Shown: positions 12,701 through 25,605 of the stretch, in pieces
How the letters are laid out: every line of letters starts with the position of its first letter
How positions within the stretch are numbered: the stretch's first letter is position 1
Origin: Spisula solida
Taxonomy: Eukaryota > Mollusca > Bivalvia > Venerida > Mactridae
NCBI GenBank assembly: GCA_947247005.1
Contig: OX365948.1
Coordinates: 41,296,601-41,360,600, forward strand
Direction: 5' to 3'
DNA length: 64,000 nt
Translations under genes and position numbers: made by a program
The notes under the pieces: generated by a model
What the model saw: only the letters and a program-made list of their open reading frames with translations
Told to the model about the DNA's origin: nothing
Database searches by the model: none

Positions 12701-15659
12701 TTCATTATACATGTATGGAAATGTTAATTATACATTATATATCCTTAGATGCAGAATGTCATGCACAATGTCATTGAACTGATATTATTGGAATGAACAG
12801 TGAGTCATACAACATGGCTATAAATTGTTCAAATCCAGAGTATGTGTTGCTGTATTTTCAAATTGCTAAAGTAACAGGTCCATCAGAATAATTTCCGAAA
12901 TACAATACACAAGACAGGCATGATGGAGAACCTTCAATGTTGCACTCCTTATAATGCCAGAGGGCAATAATTATTTTGGGTTTGGGCAGTTTGTTTAAAA
13001 TTCTTGGGAACCTAATAGTAAGAATTGCATAGTTATTATATAGGTGCATTTATAACGAGATTTTAATCATCAAAGACAGGTGACAGTGATATTGTTGGCA
13101 TAAATCGTACCATTATAATTATATTTACAGCACCAAAAAGAATCATTAATGAAGGAAACGTAAACTCTTTGAATTAAGACTGATTTCAATAAAACTGCTA
13201 AAGCGGCTAATAAAGCGGCTAATAAAACAATCAGAATACCCAAACATTTTATTATTTACGGTAATTGATCAGGGCAATCTATAAAGGAGTGGGCAGTTTG
13301 TGGAAGACTCCCTGAAGAAGGAGGGGCATGTGGAATACAAGGAAGGGTACTGTTTTCATGTCAACAATAACAATGGCCCTATTGTAAGCTGTTATGTGTT
13401 ATAAATAAGATTCACTGTAGGTATACTATGAGCTAGATAATAATTTACAGTCTCTAGGAACTCCTGGTACACAGATAACTGAACATACAAAGTTCCAAAC
13501 AAAGAACTCTTTATAATAATCTATATATATCAACAGTATTTGGCTTGATGTACCCACAAAAGTTTTCTTTATGAATGTACTTGGAACCTGAATATCACCC
13601 ATTTTGAGACGGTAAAACTGGCTAATAAAAAACTTGTGTATGTGTAGCTAAAGTACAGCACATGGCTTGAAATACCAGTGAAAAACATCCAGGAAAATGC
13701 ACATCTACAAACATTTCATTAGAGCAGAATAATTTATTAATTAAATGTCAAGGAAAACCAGGCATCCTTAATTTTTATATAGGAATTAACTATGAGTTTT
13801 TTTTCTAATTTCTTGTAAAATATAAATGAAGCCATTCTTTTTTCTCATATTGCACTGCGGTTGTGGTGGATCAATCTAACGAGAGTAATGCAACATGCTG
13901 CCATTTTTTTCCAAAATTCGCAAATACAACAGGTATGTTAAAAAGTTCATTAAACTCCTTGCCATTATCACAATAATAACAATCGCTGGAATGGTATTAC
14001 AACTTTTCTGAGTTAATGGTGTAGCATACACCAAAGAATACAATTAATACACAAAGACGCTGAAGAAAAACCCTATAAATTCTCATTAAGAATACCTTCA
14101 GCGTGAAATATAGTTTTTACCCGACATACGCCAGTCTTCCATCAATGAGGAGCAAATATACGGCTTCCCCTGTAAAAACTATTTGAGGTCATCATCAAAA
14201 CAATAAGAAAATATATAAGAAACATAGAGCATATATAATTTATATATATATTCGTATCTTGCAATAAATTATTGATTACTATCATTCTTAGAATGATCTT
14301 GGGAGAGAAAAAATAAGAAGTTGATTATGTTTAGCATACCTTCAATACAAAGGTCAAACATACATTATACATGTATATATATCGTAATAACCACACACCA
14401 CGTAGAGAATATCAGTTAACCCAATTAACAAGGATAATTAATACAATATTATATGTAACAAAGAAGCTACCATTTCTTCCAACTAGACGAAATTCCAAAA
14501 ATCTTCTCATAGATACATTATTATTATAGTAATAATTACGTCTCAATTTAAAGAGGATTTTTTTTTCACAATCTTATTATTTTCCAACTACATGTATATA
14601 AAATTCCGAAAATCTACTCTAAAATACATTGTTATTATAAAAATACTGGGGCACTTCTGTGTTTTACAAAAAAAAATGTATTTGATAATTTCTTTCAATC
14701 TTACGGACAATAACTTACAATTAAATTACTATTGCTTTTTTAATTGCAAGAAAAAGGCGCACCGTGAGTTCTCATTTGACGCAAAAATCAATTACATAAA
14801 ATAATAGAGCCAGATAACAGATCAGAAAATCATGGTTTCATAATAAGTGGTATACAACTAAGCCAATTAAAAATGAACAAAAGCTTCCATTATCATTAAA
14901 AATTGATTAATAAAACGGTTGATGATATGTCTCTATAATGAAAATGCAAGGATAATGTTCTGTCTCAATAATGAAATAGCAAGGATAATATTATATTAGC
15001 TCAAGGGTTATATAAATGGGCATCATATATGCATTGGACAAGCAGTTTAGTAAATATAGTTAGTATGAAAAGATAAATATGTGTTCCTGGAAGCTCCAGG
15101 TAAGGAGAGCTGCCAGTCGCGAACAAACCAGTGAATATATATATATATAAATATCTCTGAATTAGCTCTAGAATGCAGTAGAAACTAAATGCAAAAGTTG
15201 ATTTTTTGTTAATTTTTAAGATTTAAAAAAATATTTTTTTAATTTTTGTAAGCATAGTGGTCAGGCAGTAAGTTAGTAAAAGCAATTAAGTTGATAAATT
15301 TGTCACCAGCTCTGAGAGTAAAGAAATCTACACTACTTGATGGCATAATAAATATCAAATGTTTTGAAGGAAATAAGCAAACTTTTTTTTTTTAATTTTT
15401 AGATTTTATTTGAAGTAGTAAAGGTTAGCAGTCTGTCAGTAAAGGGTAAAAACTTTCAAGTCAATCAATTCGGTCTCACCGAATAAAAATTAATACACTG
15501 ATAAAATATAAACAAATGTTTTAGACAACTTTTGCACATTAGTTTCTATAATTAGGATTAAGATATTGTTAGAACTAGCAACATAATGACGTTCAATCCT
15601 TCACCAGGTCAACTCTACCACCAAATATACCGGGTAGCCCTCGTTATACAAATACGCAC

Positions 15660-15941
15660 CTAACTCTCCGGTAACCACTTCAATAGGGGCACTGGCCGGA
15701 CTGCGCCCCGAGCTCGTGACAGCAATGGCACGTAATTCATAATGACGATATGGATCCATTTTTTGTATGGTTATCTCAGTTTTTTTAATACCACTTATAT
15801 GTTTGAATTGACCAGAAGATTGCTTGGCCTTATATTCAACAATATACGATAGATCATCTTTGTTTCCAGCATTCCACGTTAACTTGAGGGAGGAGGCCGT
15901 TATCTCCGATGCAGAAAGTTTTACAGGTGGGTTAGGCAAGG
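15660..15941 (-). CDS. Lar: LAR receptor phosphatase, first fibronectin III exon
   Basis: This 282-base exon (94 codons, phase 1 to 1) encodes the first fibronectin type III domain. It begins ALPNPPVKLS; vertebrate LAR has SLPKAP at the same Ig3-FN3 border. It has the strand-B tryptophan at residue 23 (LKLTWNAG), the LSYIVEYK strand, the Tyr-x-Leu-Arg-Ala core of strand F (HYELRAIAV) and ends IEVVTGEL. The LAR ectodomain has three Ig domains followed by up to eight or nine FN3 domains. The acceptor is TTTACTACTGCAG and the donor GTGCGT. The first codon is completed by the last G of the Ig3 exon (Ala). The reading frame is also open upstream of the acceptor (see the separate entry at 15942-16059). 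Confidence 0.95.
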
Positions 15942-16059
15942 CTGCAGTAGTAAAGGACACTTGGAATAAGATGACGACTAAAATCCAGAATGCTCGGACA
16001 CTGGTCAACATGGCACAAACACCCCTCATAGGGTTATTGTCGACAACCTTTGTAGTCAT
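15942..16059 (-). CDS. Possible alternative first coding exon with signal peptide, contiguous with FN3-1
   Basis: The FN3-1 frame continues upstream through the splice acceptor for 39 more codons to an ATG at 16059 with A at -3. In-frame ATGs also lie at 16029 and 16011. Translation from 16011 gives 23 residues with the layout of a secretory signal: short basic start (MLTSVR), hydrophobic core (AFWILVVILFQVSF) and small residues TTA before the FN3 Ala. The predicted cleavage site therefore falls at the exon border. The stretch is about 44% GC, like the exon, against about a third in the surrounding intron. I infer an internal promoter and an isoform that starts directly at FN3-1. The alternative is chance, because pyrimidine-rich acceptors tend to encode Phe, Leu and Val. 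No transcript evidence is available here. Confidence 0.42.
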
Positions 16060-19000
16060 CTTGACATAATAAAATATGTCGATAATAAATTATAAAAATA
16101 TTTTTAAATCCAGGTTAAACAAACTATCTATTTAGTTTCCCTTTCTTCGTTAAATTCTGATATAAAATTCCAAATTCCAAACTTCACGTGTATGGCATGG
16201 AGAAATTTAATGTGAATTTTCCCCGAACAACCACAGTAAAAAGCCTAAATTGTAAATAATTAGATTAAATAGAACTCACAATACAATAATGTCCCCTATT
16301 CAACAGCCACATCAAGCCCTTTAATAATTCACTTAATCAAATAAATAAGATCCAATCATTGAAAAAACAGCCGATAGTTAATCCAGCGAACACTAATGAG
16401 AAACTTGGTCACATATAAATCCAAAATATAAATCCTATTGGCAAGTTCCGAGCAATTGCATACTATGAGTTGTTAGCACTTGAAATGACAACAAACATTG
16501 AGTGAGCCAGTCTCTCTCTGTGTTTATTTACTACCATACCAGAGATGGTCACTACCATTCAATCCGTTCTTCATGAGTTAAATGTGTGGATAGTGATAGA
16601 TACCTCAGCTCAGAAGCCGGTTATCAGTAACTCTATGAGGTAATTATACCACATCCAATAACTACCAGCTGTATGAATGGGAATTCCTTCAGCAGATCAC
16701 AATAAATACTTATTTCTATCACAAAAATACATCCTATTTATGTATGTACTAGATCATACTCCGTATGCATATAACTCACTGTACCAGCCACAGTTATGTG
16801 CTATTGGCAAGCAGGTTGTGTTTTGATAAAAATAAATTTTGCAGTAGAGACTATTTCCTCAAGTTTCAAAGAAGAAACATATGGTCCAATGAAATCTCAC
16901 ATTACAACTGGGTAAGATACATACTTACTGATAAAGCATATGTAAACTGGCTGTTGATTGGATAAACAAACAAAACTGACACCACCTGGTGGGGATTGCT
17001 CTGGAAGTGAGTTTAGAACTTTTGGAGGGTAACCATAGGAACCAATATGGCCGACAAGGGCAGATTATCTTTGAGAGGTAATAATTCTAACTAACTGGTG
17101 TTACCCAAGACTTTCTTATCAAAATAATCAGCATGTGAATCAGATATTAGAATATATAGACAACCATCAGATTTTACATTCTAGGTGAAACATATGATAA
17201 CTCAGGGCAGCATTCGATTAATTCAACGATACATATAATACACATACTCACATATAACTTCAACATGCCATACAGTTTTTTTGAGGGAAGGGGAAAATTG
17301 AAAACTGAATGTGTTTTGAATCACAATAAACTCGGGAAAATAAATGTAAAACAAAATGAGGGATAAATATATAATAATTTAATGTGAGGAACAAATCTTG
17401 AATGATAGGGTAGACATGATAAACAGAAATAAATAAACTCAAATTTTAGGGAAACTGAACAGAAGTCCGTTTAATCGGCAGAAATAACAACAGTAATTTG
17501 TGAAGGAAACCCATTTCTTAAAATTGGTTACTTTTACAGAGGTTTGGCATTGCAAAATATATACTGTACAGTCTCTGTTAAGGAGATATCCGAAATATGA
17601 TAGATCTATATTTTGATTTTGGCGTTTTGATTATGGCATTTTGATCAATCAGGGACAAGTTAATTTGGCTTCATACGCAATCCATTATAAGATTTAAGAT
17701 TACGCTTGCTCACTGTAGTCTTTGAAAGATAAAGACTTAAAATTAAAGTCATTGGAAATGATACTTTATGGAAATGATACTTTATACCTAAGTTGTAAAT
17801 GATACTCTAAACCTAAGTATCAGTAATGTTTTCTGTGAAATTTACTACCCTTTAAAAGCCGCAGGCTCAGTTTACCCTGGCAACAGTGTCTAAGTGTCAC
17901 AAAATTTTTCATGTTTCCCCAAATACATCATTGAATTTTCAAAGGCTTAGAAGCTGAATTTGTGATTTTTAGGTTTTAATTGATATTTAATAGTAAAGTA
18001 TCAAAATCTGTTGTCAGCTATAATATTCTAAATCAGACTATAATAATTCTGCAATATTTCATGATCTTTGACCTGGTAATGACCTTATATGTTCGCAATT
18101 ATCTGACTAAATGCACAGTTTTTTGCTTTTTTGCACTTTTTGTACTTTCCCCCCCAATCGGAAATTTCAGTGGTTGGAGAAAAAAAAAATCATTGAATTG
18201 AAAATGGGTTTCCTCCAACTAAAACAAAATCATAACAGAAAATAATTCAAACATAAAAGTTAGACATTGAAATAATAATATAGAAATAATAAATAAGATT
18301 AAAGCTAATCTTTCAAAATTAATTTAAAATCAAATGTGAATTATTGATTTTTTTTTAAGTTGTGGTTGACACTTCTTTTTAATTATTGCCAAATTGTTAG
18401 AACACCTTCATTTTGAATAATGATTCAATAATTTGGCAACAAAGTAAAATAGAGTCATACATGTACAAGGACTTATGGAAATGATTCAGCAGATTTCCAG
18501 CATTTGATCATAGAATTAAGTCATAAAATTTTAAGAACAGAACTTTTAATTCTTCCACAATTTCTCTGGCCTTATCAGTTGAATTAAAGGGAAATGAGCG
18601 AGTGGGGGGGGGGGATTTTATCCAATTTATGGATGTAAGATTTGACAAAGGTCCTTTTTAACAATTTATCACCCACATATTCAAGTATAACTTTTGCTTT
18701 ATACAACGTAAACAATATGAAAGCATCAGAATTTTGACCATTTACGACTGCATAGAGAGATTGAAATTTATGCCAAAAAAATTTAAGCATGAAGTTTTCA
18801 AGTAGAAATCATATATTAATCACACCCAAAGGGTGATGCAAAGAACATAAAATAGAAATTTCTCAGTAAATGAGATCCCGAGGGGACTGTCGCGATGTAT
18901 TGATCTATCTGGCAGAGGATATCGTATCCATATGACAATAATAATAAACTAAAACATTGAATTCTCAAGCCTAGCATCAATTGGAGAAAATATTAATCGG

Positions 19001-19229
19001 GCACAAAAAATAATCTTACAAATTGTCCAACTATGTACTATAAAACATTTACCGCGCATTTATGTATAAGAACAACATATTTATGAAATTCTAAACTACC
19101 AAATGGAGTATTACAAATACAGGAAGTTTCATATTACAATAATTTGTAGGAATTTGGACCTGTTTTGTCAACGAAATCAAACATTAAAAGTACATTACTT
19201 TCTTGTTAAAGGAAATAGGGTTTGACATG

Positions 19230-19835
19230 TAACTGAATGGGTCTAACTGAAAACTGAAATTAAAACTCAATGGGTCTTATATTGGGTGCAATAGGGTCAA
19301 CTGAATGGGTCTATCTTGTAACTGAAAGAGGGTCTAACTTGCAACTGAATTTGTCTATCTTTGTAACAGAGAGAGGGTCTAACTTGCAACTGAGGATGTG
19401 TATCTAATAACTGAAATGGGTCTCTAACCTGTAACTGAAAATGGGTCTATTTGCAACTGAATGGGTGAATCTTTAACTGAAACTGGGTCTATTTGCAACT
19501 GAATGGGTGAATCTTTAACTGAAACTGGGTCTATTTGCAACTGAATGGGTGAATCTTTAACTGAAACTGGGTCTATTTGCAACTGAATGGGTGAATCTTT
19601 AACTGAAACTGGGTCTATTTGCAACTGAATGGGTGAATCTTTAACAGAAACTTGGTCTAATGTGTCAATAAATGGGTCTATTTTCACAACTGAATGGCGC
19701 AATTCCATAACTGAAATTGGGTCAAATTTGTAACTGAAATAGGGTCAAACTTGTAACTGAATGGGTCTAACGTGTAACTAAATGGGTCTAGATGGGTTGA
19801 ACTAGTAACTGAATCAGTCTATATTTAATGCATTG
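19230..19835. repeat. Minisatellite, about 21-bp unit with a homogenised 42-bp core
   Basis: Many copies of CTGAATGGGTCTAACTTGTA. In the middle (about 19440-19640) alternating variants form a nearly identical 42-bp two-unit repeat. That core gives a repetitive open frame on the minus strand, which I regard as non-coding. Confidence 0.93.
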
Positions 19836-20246
19836 GAACACATGCAAGGGGTGGTAATGGCAAAACATGAACGTTTTAGCAAAATGCAAAATAATGCACA
19901 CTTTCTGTAGGGGTTATCTATCCATACTAGACATTCCACAACAACACAATATCAATGTGAAAAATGCACACGTTTGGTTCAGTGACTCGACTAACTACTT
20001 TTTGTACAAATGCATGGCATGCAAAATTCTGCCATAATATGACACGACAAATACATTTCAACAAAGTCATAGGAGGACGTATTTCGAGTCAGGAGACGGG
20101 ATATATCAGTTGGTCAAGCGGCGCACAATAGTTCAACCACATATTTAAACTGGATTATTACAGAATCATAATCATACAAGAAACATTCACAGGCGTCAGA
20201 CCAGCGACATTCACAGGCATCAGACCAGCGAATGTTTCACACTTAC

Positions 20247-20519
20247 CTTTAACTTTGATCTGTATGTCGTGTTCAATATTGCCTAAATCCGATTGGGCGA
20301 CACATGTGTAGTTGCTTGTCTCCCTTACGCCGGTCAAATTGAGCCAATTTTGACCATGTGGCGGGTCTTCTTCTGGTCTAATATCCTGATAGCCCTGTCG
20401 CCACTTGACCACAGGCATTGGTGACCCCACAGCAACACAAGGTATCTGCACTGAACCGTTGGGTTCTATTTCGTAGATGGCATTCAACTTCACAGAAAAG
20501 TGGGGAGGAACTCTGCGCA
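20247..20519 (-). CDS. Lar: LAR receptor phosphatase, Ig3 exon
   Basis: A single 273-base exon (91 codons, phase 1 to 1) encodes the complete third Ig domain. Visible are the linker VRRVPPHFS, the first cysteine at residue 28 inside CVAVGSPMP, a near-diagnostic LAR Ig3 string, the core Trp at 40 (VKWRQG), and the second cysteine at 73 in SNYTCVAQS. The end is IQIKVK, which runs into FN3-1. Three N-glycosylation sequons are present (N21, N61, N70). The acceptor is TATTCCAG and the donor GTAAGTG. The Ig region of LAR receptors binds heparan and chondroitin sulphate proteoglycans and synaptic partners. The frame stays open for about 30 codons past the donor, but that part is intron and includes a short duplication (20165-20230). 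Confidence 0.96.
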
Positions 20520-20954
20520 CTGGAATAGAAAAATGTTAATGTGTAGTCTGTTTTCCAATTTTAACAGCCCTGTTTTATAAAGCCTCAGCCATACCCATGC
20601 AACAATATACCATTACATGCAAAACTTAAGTATCGACTACCCTCAACGACATACAACTGCGGGATTATCCTGATCTGAACTTTACTTTACTGTCACACAA
20701 TAAAAAAATTAAGTCACGAAACAGTCATCAAAATTGAACCTGACGCTGTTCTTTATTTTTCATGGTAGTTTTTTTATTCAATAATGATTAGATCAGTTGT
20801 CTGTTTCCTATATTGACATTATATGCAGGCAGATGGATTAATCAATTACGTGTGTTTGTGCTAATTACGCGCCATTTACAGCAATTTTTCAGTCATGCAC
20901 GATAACCAGTTCACCCAATCAGTTTTGTTGCCTCCATGGTGTACTAACTCATTC

Positions 20955-21110
20955 TAGCCATAGCCATGGTCCAGCAGCTGAGTGTGCTATATTTCTAACC
21001 CGGGGTTCACAGTTTGATTCCCTAGGTCACAGCAGGTTATACCTGCCCATGAAAATTTGACAACAAAGTTGAAGGACATGGTACCCAGGCGAAATGATGA
21101 CCGTGGTTCA
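20955..21110 (+). mobile_element. tRNA-derived SINE head, degraded
   Basis: CCATGGTCCAGCAGCTGAGT resembles a box A region, and GTTTGATTCCC 60 bases later fits box B. The following sequence has short inverted and repeated GGTCGACCATGG motifs (21180-21225). Confidence 0.5.
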
Positions 21111-21334
21111 CCATGATTTTTTGATAGGCAACCTTTTTTTATCTTGGTCAGCCATCAAATACCATGAAAAATCAAGGTGAGAGTATGGTCGATCATGGTT
21201 GACCATGGTCGACAATGGTAAAAACTAGTCTAAATAGCCATTGTCCATAGGAAGAACATAAAGAGAACCAAACCTGGATCTTCTGGCAAGCAGACCATAT
21301 ACTGTTTTACTGTGCTAGTCAAGCAGGCTGGGCT

Positions 21335-21625
21335 TATTATTTGTTTGTTTTATTTGGGTTAAGCGCAACAATTTTTTCAGTTATACATGTATACTGCGAC
21401 AGATTCAGACTAGTTTTCATGGATCGTATTCTAACCAGTACTAACTTACACTTCCAGAAGGAACAAGCAACTTCTCCACATGTGGAGTAAAATCGACATT
21501 AATGTTATATTTTCCATGGAAAGGTTACATTGACCTGCCTCGACTGGGCGTAAAGAACCCGGATTACCGAGCTACATACACAAATCCAGAGCACTATAAC
21601 CACTGGACCATGGCAGCAGCTCTCA
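21335..21625. mobile_element. Dispersed SINE-like repeat
   Basis: GTTTGTTTTATTTGGGTTAA, then TTTTTTCAGTTATA, CTCCACATGTGGAG and a reverse-orientation tRNA-like end (CCAGAGCACTATAACCACTGG). Same family as 47345-47985. Confidence 0.7.
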
Positions 21626-22837
21626 GGCCGGAATATGTTGAAGGTAATTTTAATAGAAAACATGGAGATGTTTGAACTTAAACAACTAAACATATTGTAA
21701 CCATCCACGCAGAAGGAAACGAAACAAGTCATTAGACTAAAGAACAACATGGTATAACATTATCAGATATTAATAATTAACAACATTAACGTTATTGATT
21801 TTGATGTAATACACAGTTTTTGTTACATTCAATTAAATGACTCAGTGTAACTATTTGATTCATTTACTGGCCAATAAGAGAACTTGACATAAAGACCCAG
21901 TTATAGACAGCAATGACCGATTTACAGAGATTTTAACGATTAGCAGAGATTTTGACGTGTTTTTTTATCCTGAATGAATGAGGCATCTTCTGTTTTATTA
22001 ATCTATTAATGCCAACAAGAGCTTATCAAAGTTAAGTGTAAACAATGGACAGAAAAAACTAACAATTCAGAGTTTGCCGTCTGGCGTTTGTTCATCATGT
22101 TATTGACAAGTGGGTGGGGTATGGTGGGGTTTTTTATCAGATAGAAAACAAGATGAAACGAGGAGATGACTTATAGCGGAGATCGGGAGATGTTCCACCT
22201 TGCTAGTTTCGTGCCTCCCTGTGAGTTTTGCCACCAAGCGTTAGAAAAACAGTTGTTAGATTTCCGCAATGTCAGATAGTCGAATGTCAGATAGACAAAT
22301 GTCAATACGTAGTTTATTACAGAATAAATCAAACTGATACACTAAGAAACAATCCTTTGTTCACTCAAAATAAAGAAAACAAACTTTTCACAGGTAGCTA
22401 AATATGTTACAATCCAAGGTAGCAGACAGTAGTGGTAGCAGACAGTAGCAGGTATCAAAACATTTATTCATTCATATAAAACTGTAAAAATTGCTGATGA
22501 ACAGGGGTTCAACTGACAAAACAAGGTAGGTTTCAGTAGAATAGAATAGAATAACTTATAGTTAATTAGTATGTTTGAAACACATCCTCGCGCAGCTGGA
22601 TGAAGATTCTTAAACCATAATAAATTTACATCAAGATTGCATGCATCAATTTCAGATGTTTTTTTTTCATCAAAGGCTTGAATCATCTCGCCACATATTA
22701 TATTGAAAGGCTTTCTCAAAGGTAAATTCTACATTGCATGTGGCATTCTGAACCTCTCCCCTAAAGGGACCATTGAGATCCGAAGACTCAGCACCCATTA
22801 TCACATGACCACGGAGAAATCCAATCAATTTCAGATG

Positions 22838-23040
22838 CTAAAGAAATTCTGATGTTAAAGAAATTGTGATATTTAAGAAATTCAAATGTTAAAGAAATTC
22901 TGCTATTAAAGAAATTCTGATGTTTAAGAAATTCTGCCCTTAAAAAGATTTCTAATGTTAAAGAAATTCAGATTTTAAAGACATTCTGATGTTATTAAGA
23001 AATTCAGCTGTTAAAGAAATTTCAATGTTACAGACACGAA
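22838..23040. repeat. Minisatellite, unit about 17 bp
   Basis: Diverged copies of AAAGAAATTCTGATGTT. Confidence 0.9.
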
Positions 23041-24244
23041 ATTCTTTCCATGATGGGCAAAACGGGATTGGACTTGAGAACTGCAGTACCAGCTAGAGGC
23101 TAAGATCAATGCCATTTAACTTATCTTTACAAAATGTATGATGCAGACATGTTACTTCATGCTATTCTTGTTTCTAATATTGTTTTAAGTCCCACTGCTC
23201 AACAATATTTCAGTCGTATATAGAGACTATACCATGTCACATTATTTAGACATGCAGTTACAAGGATCTAACTGCTGGGCTTCCAGCAAGGGAGACAACA
23301 TCAATTGTAAAATTCTGATGTTAAACAGACACAAATCACTTTATTTCAAGAGGGGGTTAAACCTTAGAACTAGGGATCTGCATCAGGGGTCACAGATGCT
23401 ATAAGATCAGATCGGACAGTTTTTCAGGGTTTTTCAAGACTGCAAAATTGGTTATACCTTTAGCATAAGCTAGACGTTCCTTTATTGCTACACATACAAA
23501 GTTATTTCAAGATTTCATCTTGAGAATATATATGTATATACAAGATGAGATCTCCTTACTCTATAATAAGGCTGTCATGGTGAATTTTACAGGACTTTAT
23601 CCTACATAAAACACATGGTATAACATGTACCAATCTAGAGACCGGTATTTAATCAAATTCTGATTACCGTAACTTGAAATACGAGATAAAAAACCCTCCC
23701 TGCTACAGATATTATCTGATTTTATTTATATTTTTCTTCATTTAAGCATATTATATGAAACTCAAAACTTTAATTTTGGAACCCAATTGCAACTCAAAAC
23801 GCAAGTTTGCAACTTAAAACTCAACTTTTTTAACTTGAAACAAGACTCAATGTTGTATATTTTTGTCTAGTGTACCCAGTAAAATGTTGTTTGAACGCAG
23901 GTGTTATGTTGTTTTGACAATTTTTAGTCAATGTATAATTTAAAAATTATACGAGACTTACTTTGAAGTGAAAGTGTTATTGTAGTTCTATAAGCTTAAG
24001 TACAACAGAAATATCATTGTTGTATTAGAATTAACAGACAGTTGACTAAACAAGTTATGTACGAGTGAGTTAATATAAATGGCCAACTTACTGGTCTCAT
24101 ATGCAAATCGTATTATACACCTTTTCATGACATGACCGTCCCCAATGTCACAGAGAAACATAACATTCCAAATATGGTAATCTAGATAATCTGGGTAAAA
24201 GGAGGGAATTTCTACATTCTTCTACTCAGATATTTTATAGTTAG

Positions 24245-24682
24245 AGTTCAAGATCATTAAATTTGGAACATCCCCCGTAAGTAAAAATAAGATCTATAGA
24301 ATTTAAGATTATTCAATTTGGAACATCCCTCGTAAGTAAAAATGAGATCTATAGAATTCAAGATCATTAAATTTGGAACATCCCTCATAAGTAAAAATAA
24401 GATCTATAGAATTTAAGATTATTCAATTTGGAACATCCCTCGTAAGTAAAAATGAGATCTATAGAATTCAAGATCATTAAATTTGGAACATCCCTCGTAA
24501 GTAAAAATAAGATCTATAGAATTTAAGATTATTCAATTTGGAACATCCCTCATAAGTAAAAATAAGATCTATAGAATTTAAGATTATTCAATTTGGAACA
24601 TCCCTCGTAAGTAAAAATGAGATCTATAGAATTCAAGATCATTAAATTTGGAACATCCCTCATAAGTAAAAATGAGATATAT
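24245..24682. repeat. 55-bp tandem array with alternating variants
   Basis: Eight units of 55 bp in two types, distinguished by GATCATTAAA versus GATTATTCAA, arranged A-B-A-B-A-B-B-A. This shows growth largely by a 110-bp dimer. Confidence 0.93.
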
Positions 24683-25369
24683 AATGTTTTGAAAATGAAG
24701 AACTCACTGATAGCAGTCTAAATGTACATAAATCGAGTCCACGAGTCCCTAAGCGGAAAGCTTAGGTCAGGTTGCAGCATTTGTCTAGTGAAATGACATT
24801 TTAAAGAGCTAGTCATTCAGTGGAAATGGTTTGCGATAAATGCATGTTTTCCCTAGCAATAACGAGAAGATTTCGCAGGATTGTTTGGGATTGTTTCATA
24901 GCCAGGAGTTGTCAAATTTCATTGAATTGTTCATAAATATACGGATACTTTTATGTCACATGACTCCCTGGAGATACTTCAATGACAAGTATTGGAGTGA
25001 ACGTGGCGGCTCGGAAGTATTTTACTCCATGAAACAACACAAAAATTTCACAGACAAATCAGTATTTTTATTGACCTATCAAATATGATCAGTAGACTGC
25101 TAACTATAACTGGCATGGTCTAAACTGTAAAATCATTCCAACGAATTTTTCAATCTTTCCTTCCAAATAGCAATTACTTTGGGTTCTTTTCAAGGTTGTC
25201 AACTATTGTCTTTTTTATTTGTAGTGGGTCTGTATGAATCGTTCCTTCCATATCACATACTTTGGGTTCTTTAAACAAGGTTGTGAAATTGCCTTTTTAT
25301 TTATGGATGACAAAATAAGATCTAATTAGGCTTAATTAATTTTCTTTGTATATTTGTTTCAGGATTCAC

Positions 25370-25605
25370 CATATTTGTTTAATCAGATTTAATGCTTTTT
25401 CTTAACAATTTTTCATTCATATACGGCTGCCAATTCACCTAAACTAGTTTTCTTGGTCATTTTTCAAACCCATACTTAAACTTGCCCTACCACGAGGAAC
25501 TTATGTCAATTTTTCATGGAATAGGCATATACAACCTTCCATGACCAGGAATCAAACCCAAATTGACCAATTTAAGAACTGCACAAAACTCTAATAACCA
25601 AAGTC
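25370..25605. mobile_element. Dispersed SINE-like repeat, diverged copy
   Basis: TTTTTCATTCATATACGGCT, GCCAATTCACCTAAACTAGT and CCAGGAATCAAACCC match the family at 21335 and 47345 in order. Confidence 0.6.

Larger units (their letters stand above)
1..15659 (-). other. Lar: Intron 3' of the FN3-1 exon (continues beyond window)
   Basis: This is intron following the FN3-1 donor. No second FN3 domain was found on the minus strand, so the next exon probably lies outside. Apart from the 9299-9702 frame and the repeats listed separately, I see only AT-rich unique-looking DNA with short chance frames. It holds a G homopolymer at about 11270-11290 and shorter G runs near 11830. Confidence 0.75.
15942..20246 (-). 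other. Lar: Intron between Ig3 and FN3-1 (4,305 bp)
   Basis: The intron runs from donor GTAAGTG to acceptor ACTACTGCAG. It contains the possible alternative first exon at 15942-16059, the minisatellite at 19230-19830 and a G run at 18604-18614. The rest is AT-rich with no recognisable gene. Confidence 0.85.

Noticed and set aside
16490..16535. Core promoter (TATA-like and initiator-like) for the proposed short isoform
   Set aside because: Such short AT-rich motifs are expected by chance in this DNA. Mentioned only as a hint within the finding, not listed as a feature.
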